From DATEPR01 sp036503065 (GTDB lineage Bacteria > Actinomycetota > Actinomycetes > Mycobacteriales > Pseudonocardiaceae): DNA of 6,896 nt. Position numbers and translations under genes: made by a program. Each line of letters starts with the position of its first letter. Position 1 is the stretch's first letter. Positions 1 through 5,500 of this stretch are shown piece after piece. The notes under the pieces are model-generated. The model ran no database searches, had not been told where the DNA came from, and saw only the letters and a list, made by a program, of their open reading frames with translations. The stretch lies in assembly GCA_036503065.1 (NCBI GenBank), contig DASXXM010000672.1, positions 1-6,896 on the forward strand. Reading direction: 5' to 3'.

Positions 1-100
1 TGCCGGTCAGCCGCAGGGCGCGGGTGAGGTTGAACGCGACCGAGCCGCCGTCGAACTGCGATGCCAGCCACACTTGCAGTTGGGCCGGGGTGGTCGGGCA
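1..100 (-). other. Condensation domain, N-terminal fragment
   Basis: The last visible residues (about 824-856) read TPAQLQVWLASQF and then AFNLTRALRLTG. This matches the C1 region of NRPS condensation domains (S/TPAQxxxW, then xFNxxxxxxLxG). The catalytic HHxxxDG lies outside the window, so subtype and activity cannot be judged. It shows that the protein continues into an NRPS module. Confidence 0.8.
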
Positions 101-2569
101 GTCCTCCGTCGCCGAAGTCTGGGCCTGCGACGGCGTCGCGGTGGTACCGGCCATTTCCTCGACGTAGTTGGCGAGCGCGGTCGGGGTGTCGTGTTCCAGT
201 AGCGCGAACCCGTCCAGTTCGATGCCGTACCGGACCTGGAGTCGGTTGATCACCTGGATGCCGCTGATCGAATCGCCGCCGAGGGCGAAGAAGGACGCGT
301 CGGGAGCCACCTCGTCGACACCGAGCACGTCCCGCCAGACTGCGGCGACGAAGTCGCGAACGTTTGCGTCCTGCGGGGTCTCGTCGGGTCGTTCGTCGGT
401 CGTGCCGTCGGGGAGCCGGATGTTGTCGTCGGGCAGCCAGCACCGGATCCGGTCGAACCGGTACGTCGGCAGCTCGATGCGCCTGCCGGCGCCGGCAGTG
501 GTCGGCCAGGTCCAGTCGGCGCCCGCGAGGTAGAGGTCGCGCAGGAAGGCGGCCGGGCTGTCGGTGACCGTCAATACCCGGTAGGTCGCGTCGGGACGGT
601 CGAGCAGGGCACGGGAGATCGTGCCGACGGGACCGGTCTCGACGAACAGCACCGGCTGGTCGTCGGCAAGGCGGGCCAGCAGCCGGTCTACACGGGCCGG
701 TAGATCAGTGGCGGCGGCAGCCTGCGCGCGGCAGGCGCGGGTGATCGCTTCGGCCAGTTCGACTCGGCCCGCGGCGGCGTCCAGGACGTGCTTGCCGGCG
801 CCGTCCGCGACGACGTGCTTGATCGGCAGGCCGATGTGGCGCAGCAGTCCGTGGCAGGCGTAGGAGAACGCGAACTGCCCGAACAGCGGATTCGACGGGT
901 CGACGTCGGCCAGTTCCGCCGCGGCACGCTCGCATTCGGCGTACAACGCGTCGAACCGAGGATGCGCGGCGCAGAATTCGGCTATCTGGTCGTGGGATGG
1001 CGTGCCGGAGCCGGACACCAGCAGCACGACTCGGACATCCGTTACCGGCTCGACGTCCTCGACCGGGGCCGCCAGTGCCGCGCGCAGTTCCGTGACGTCG
1101 CTGGCCGTGACGCCGTGGCGGTACGCGCGGTGCGCGCGGCCGTCGACCAGGGTCCGCTGCAGGTCGGCGATCGGCGTGTCCGGGTGGTCGGCCAGCCAGT
1201 CCGCGAGCGCCGCGATGTTCGCGCGGGCGGCGGTGGCACTGCGGGCGGACACCGGGAACCAGCCGGCACCGGTGGCCGGCGGGGTGGCCGGTTCGCGGTC
1301 GGGCGCCTCTTCGAGGATCGCGTGCACGTTGGTGCCCATCACGCCGAACGAGCTGACACCGGCCCTGCGGACGCCCGATTCCGGCTGCCACGGGGTGAGT
1401 TCCTGCGTGACGGTGACCGCGGAGTTGTCGAAGTCGATCAGCGGACTGAGCTTCCGCGCGTGCAGGTTGGGAAAGAGGGTGTGGTGGCGCAGTGCGAGCA
1501 CGGCCTTGACCAGCCCGACCAGGCCGGAGGCGCTCCAGGTGTGCCCGATGTTGCTCTTGACGGACGAGATCGCGCAACAGTGCTTCCGGGACGTCACCCG
1601 GCCGAACGCGATGTCCAGCGCCTCGATCTCGATCGGGTCGCCGAGCCGGGTGGCGGTGCCGTGCGCCTCGACGTAGGAGACGGTGGTGGGGTCGATGCCC
1701 GCCTTCCGCCATGCGCGTTCGATGACGTCGGCCTGGGACGCGCTGTCCGGCGCGGTGAGCGTGCTGGCGCGGCCCGCCACGTTGTTCGCCGCGATGCCCT
1801 TGATGACGGCGTGCACCAGATCGCCGTCGCGCCGCGCGTCGGCCAGTCGCTTGAGCAGCACCACGACGACGGCCTCGCCCGATCCGGTGCCGTCCGCATC
1901 GACGGAGAACGTCCGGGTCTTGCCGTCTGCCGACCGGATGCCCAGGTCCAGCCCGTCGCTGGCGGTCGGTTCGCCGAAGAGGTTGAGGTTGGCGCCGCCG
2001 ACCATGGCGAGGTCCGCGTCGCCCAGGATCAGGTCGTTGACGCCGTGGTGCACCGCCAGCAGTGCCGACGAGCACGACGAGTCGACCATCGCGGCCGCGC
2101 CCCGCAGCCCGAAGAAGCGCGAGATGCGGCCTGCGGTGGCCGCCACGTGGGTGCCCATCACCATGGTCGGCTCCATGGTGCGGGCCAGCAGCGGGTAGTC
2201 GAACCTGGTGTCGCCGACGTACACCGACGTGGCGCTGCCGTGCAGGGAGTCCGGGTCGTAGCCCGCGTTCTCGACCGCCTCGTAGGCGACCTGGAGCAGC
2301 AGGCGCTGTTCCGGCGCCATGTTGTTCGCCTCGCCCCTGCTGATGTCGAAGAAGGCGTGGTCGAAGGTGTCGATCTCCTCGAGGTAGCCGCTGACCTGGT
2401 ATTCGGCGTCCAGTGGCAGCGAGGTGCCGCGCCTGCGGGCGGGCGAGAGCTCGCGGACGCTGTCCCGGCCTGCCCGCAGGTTGTCGAGGAACCGCGCCAC
2501 GTCGTCGGCCTCCGGCAGCCGCACCGACATGCCGATGACGGCGATGTCCTGCCTGGGTTCAGAATTCAT
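1..2569 (-). CDS. Hybrid PKS/NRPS, N-terminal part: KS-AT(inactive)-carrier-C (C-terminus outside window)
   Basis: Modular polyketide synthase protein that takes the chain from the upstream NRPS, extends it by a C2 unit and hands it to a condensation domain. 856 residues are visible and the frame is still open at the left edge. The ATG at 2569-2567 is chosen because the KS begins within eight residues (DIAVIGM) and a GAGG ribosome binding site lies 9 nt upstream. Domains: KS 8-424 with Cys166 in VDSSCSSAL, His303 in EAHGTAT, and Lys338/His343 in KSNIGH; KS-AT linker 425-510; degenerate AT 511-690 and post-AT linker to 712 (LPTYRF); carrier 735-808 with LGGDSI, Ser767; start of a C domain from about 826 (TPAQLQVWL). 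There is no KR, DH, ER or methyltransferase between KS and carrier. The 11-bp overlap with the NRPS stop indicates one operon and coupled translation. Family certain; extender unit and product unknown. Confidence 0.96.
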   Translation of the reverse strand, partial: MNSEPRQDIAVIGMSVRLPEADDVARFLDNLRAGRDSVRELSPARRRGTSLPLDAEYQVSGYLEEIDTFDHAFFDISRGEANNMAPEQRLLLQVAYEAVENAGYDPDSLHGSATSVYVGDTRFDYPLLARTMEPTMVMGTHVAATAGRISRFFGLRGAAAMVDSSCSSALLAVHHGVNDLILGDADLAMVGGANLNLFGEPTASDGLDLGIRSADGKTRTFSVDADGTGSGEAVVVVLLKRLADARRDGDLVHAVIKGIAANNVAGRASTLTAPDSASQADVIERAWRKAGIDPTTVSYVEAHGTATRLGDPIEIEALDIAFGRVTSRKHCCAISSVKSNIGHTWSASGLVGLVKAVLALRHHTLFPNLHARKLSPLIDFDNSAVTVTQELTPWQPESGVRRAGVSSFGVMGTNVHAILEEAPDREPATPPATGAGWFPVSARSATAARANIAALADWLADHPDTPIADLQRTLVDGRAHRAYRHGVTASDVTELRAALAAPVEDVEPVTDVRVVLLVSGSGTPSHDQIAEFCAAHPRFDALYAECERAAAELADVDPSNPLFGQFAFSYACHGLLRHIGLPIKHVVADGAGKHVLDAAAGRVELAEAITRACRAQAAAATDLPARVDRLLARLADDQPVLFVETGPVGTISRALLDRPDATYRVLTVTDSPAAFLRDLYLAGADWTWPTTAGAGRRIELPTYRFDRIRCWLPDDNIRLPDGTTDERPDETPQDANVRDFVAAVWRDVLGVDEVAPDASFFALGGDSISGIQVINRLQVRYGIELDGFALLEHDTPTALANYVEEMAGTTATPSQAQTSATEDCPTTPAQLQVWLASQFDGGSVAFNLTRALRLTG
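146..367 (-). other. Carrier domain of the PKS module, PCP-like
   Basis: Thiolation domain at residues 735-808 with attachment motif FFALGGDSISGIQVINRL; the phosphopantetheine Ser767 is codon 271-269. The LGGDSI form is typical of peptidyl or hybrid carriers, whereas type I PKS ACPs usually have GxDSL. It would hold the extender unit delivered in trans and then the extended chain, and pass it to the following C domain. Confidence 0.92.
434..1039 (-). other. Degenerate acyltransferase remnant (AT0) plus post-AT linker
   Basis: Residues 511-712 of the PKS protein occupy the AT position but cannot be a working malonyl transferase. The N-terminal FPGQGSQ motif is replaced by VSGSGTPS. The region around the nucleophile aligns by eye (PIKHVVADGAG against PdavvGHSvGE) and the Ser is replaced by Gly590 (codon 802-800), with Asp for the neighbouring His. 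The later part with the second catalytic His and the YASH/HAFH-type specificity motif is missing. The text jumps to LFVETGPVGTISRALL, which matches the AT C-terminal end, and then to LPTYRFDRIRCWL, the normal post-AT linker. From SGSG to LPTY is about 180 residues, roughly half the usual span. The reading frame stays open throughout, so this is a maintained shortened domain and not a frameshift. Confidence 0.88.
1298..2548 (-). other. Ketosynthase domain, catalytic residues intact
   Basis: Decarboxylative Claisen-condensing KS of normal length (about 417 residues). The acylation Cys166 (codon 2074-2072) and both catalytic His residues (303 and 343) are present, so it should condense. Flanking motifs differ from the usual DTACSSSL, HGTGT and GSVKSNIGH: here VDSSCSSAL, HGTAT and SSVKSNIGH. 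It follows an NRPS carrier, so it should accept an aminoacyl or peptidyl thioester. Confidence 0.93.
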
Positions 2570-5500
2570 GCTCGACAACCTCGTTCTCAATCGGAGCCGG
2601 TGCTGGTGCGACGAGCCGGGCCTGGCCGGCGACGGTCGGGCTGGCGAACAGCTGTGCCACCCGGAAGGTGCCCGGGAATGCCTCGTCGAGCAGCGCGAAC
2701 AGTCGCAGCAGCATCAGCGATGTGCCGCCCAGTACGAAGAAATCGCTGTGCACGTCCGGCACCGGGCGGTCCAGCACCGTGCGCCAGATGTCCTGAATGG
2801 ACTGTTCCACCGCGTCCCGCGGCGCCGGGCCCGCGGCCACCGGTACGTCCGGCTGCCAGTCCGGCACGGGAAGCGCGGCACGGTCCGGTTTGCCGTTGGC
2901 GTTGGTCGGAATCCGGTCCAGCCGAATCACCTGGGCCGGCACCATCGCCCTTGGCAGGTGGTAGCCGAGGTAGGCGCGCACGTCGGCGGCGATGTCCGGG
3001 CCGGGCTCGTCGGCCACGACGTACGCCACCAACCGGTCCCCCGCGTCGGAACCCTTGTGGGCCACCACGACGCACGCCGAGACCCGGGGGTGCCGGCCGA
3101 GTGCGGTGGCCACTTCGGCCGGATGGACGCGCACACCGTTGATCTTGACCTGGTGGTCCACCCGGCCGATGACCTCCAACAGCCCGTCCGGCCGCAGCCG
3201 GCCGATGTCACCGGTCCGGTAGAGCAGGTCGCTGTCATCATCGCGGTGCGGGTTCCGGACGAACGCCGCGGTGACCGGCTCGTCCAGGTAGCCGCGGGTG
3301 CGGAACGGGGTGCGGATGACGATCTCGCCCGGTTCGCCGATGCCGCACGGCACGTCGCCGCGTAGCAGGACGACCTGGCACTGCGGCAGCGGTGACCCGA
3401 CCGGCAACACGGCGGGCAGCGGGCCGTGCGGGACGTGGTATGCGAACTTCGCCATCGTGGTTTCCGTTGGCCCGTACAGGTTCACGATCTCGCCGCTGTC
3501 CGGGAACGTGGTCCGCATGGTCGTGACGAGTTCCGGCGTCAGCGGCTCGCCGGCCAGGAAGGTCCACCGCAGGGCCGGCAGCCGGGCGCCGGTCGGCGCG
3601 TCCAGCAGCCACGACCGCATGATGGTCGGCGCCGCGTGCAGCACCGTGACACCCTGCTGGTCCAGCCAGGTGAAGACCGCCTTGCCGCCCACGGTGTCCT
3701 GCGGTTCCGGCACCACCACCGTGCCGCCCGCGACGAGCGCCAGGAAGGTGTCGCGCAGCATCACGTCGAACGACGCGCTGGTGAGCTGCGCGCAGCGGTC
3801 GCCCGGCCCGATGCCGAACCTTTCCTTCTGCCACAACAGGAAGTGGCTGAGCGCACCGTGCCAGCCCAACACACCGCGTGGCGTGCCGGTGGTACCCGAG
3901 GTGAAGAACGCGTACGCCGCCGACTGCGGTGTCACGTCCGGCAGTTTGACCACCGGGTCGGTCTGGGCGACGAGCGAGCCAGAGCATTCCTCGATCTCGA
4001 TCGCGGGAAAACCCTTTGGCAACAACGGGCCGGCGGACTCATCGTCCACTGTGTCCGGGCTGACGGTGACGAACATGACCGGCTTGCCGGCCGACAGCAG
4101 GTGATCGCGCCGGCCCGCCGGCAGTTGTGGGTCCAGTGGCAGGATGACGGCTCCGGCGCGCAGCGCGCCGAGCAGGCCCACCACGAAACCGACGCCGCGC
4201 GGTCCGGTCACGCCGACGACGTCGCCCGGCCGGCAACCCGCCGCCACCAGGCACCGCGCGACCCGCGCCGACCGCTCCCACAGTTCGGCGTAGGTGATGG
4301 CCGACAGGCCCGCGACGATTGCGACCTGCTCGGGTGTTCCGGCCGCGTGCGCGCCGATCAGGTCGGGCAGCGGCGGCAGTTCCGGTGCGGACAGCGCCGT
4401 GGTGAGGTCGGCGGCGCCGGGAGCCGCCAGCGAGTACGCGGTGACGGGCCGTTCGGCCACCCGCACGGCCTGGTCGAGCAGTGCGGCGAACTGCCGCAGC
4501 AGTTCGTCGATCCGGGCCGCGGAGAACAGGTCGGGGCGGTAGACGGCGTCGATCCGCATGCCGTCGCCCTCGTCCGAGACGTAGAGGGTCAACGGGAACT
4601 TGGCTGCCGGTTCGAACAACCGGTCCTCGAACTCGACCGACACACCGTCGATCGAGATCTCCTCACGCAGGTCGCCGAGATAGTTCAGCAGGACGTCGAA
4701 GATCGGCGTCCGATCAAGGCGCCGCACCGGGTTGAGCCGCTCCACGAGCAGTTCGAACGGCGCGGCCTGGTGGTCGTACGCCTCCCGCACCCGCCCGCTG
4801 ACCTGCCGCAGCAACTCGACGAACGACGGCGCACCGGACAGGTCGGCACGCAGGACGAGCGTGTTCAGGAACAGGCCGACGATGTGCTCCAGATCGACAC
4901 CGGGCCGGTTGGCCACCGGGAAGCCGACGACGACGTCCTGCTGATCGCTCAGCCTGGACAGCAGCACGGTCAGCGCGGTCATGGTGACCTCGAACGGCGT
5001 CGTGGCCGTGGTGTCGGCGAGGTCGATCAGGCCGCAGCGCACCCTGGGTGGCACCACCACGGACGCCCGGCCGCTGCCGGTGTCCAGCACCGGCGCATCG
5101 GTCGGCAGTTCCAGGGATTCGGCACCGGACAGCCGCTCCACCCAGTACCGCAGGTCGTCCTCGCTCGCGGCCTGATGCGCTGGGTCGCGCATCGCCTCGA
5201 CGTGGTCGATGTACTGCGTTCGCAGGTCTGGCAGGTCGTTCGGCTCGCCGCGGAACCGTTGGTACAGCACGGAGAGCTCGCGCATCAGCAGCCGCATCGA
5301 CCAGCCGTCGCCCGCAATGTGGTGCAGCGTCACGAGCAGGTGGTGTTCGGTGTCGGTCACCCGGAACAGCATCAGCCGCAGCGGTGTCTCGTCCCGCAGC
5401 CGGAAGGGCACGCTGTCGGCGTCGCGCACGCCGCGTTCGGCCGCCGTCCGCGCGGAGTCGAGGTCCAGGTGCCGCAGGTCGCGCACGTCGAAGGCGGGCG

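Noticed and set aside
434..1039. A frameshift hiding a normal AT domain.
   Set aside because: The PKS frame is open and AT-like at both ends of the segment, and I see no GHSxG or YASH-type motif in the other minus-strand frames here. A real deletion explains the sequence better.
705..2075. A 456-codon minus-strand frame inside the PKS gene.
   Set aside because: It is an out-of-frame shadow of the KS region, rich in Arg, Gly and Ala, and contains no domain motif.
788..3142. A long (784-codon) open frame on the plus strand, antisense to the PKS gene and the end of the NRPS.
   Set aside because: Its translation is low-complexity, rich in Arg, Val, Ala and Gly, with no recognisable domain. It lies opposite a strongly supported KS-carrier gene, and high GC third-position bias produces such antisense frames.
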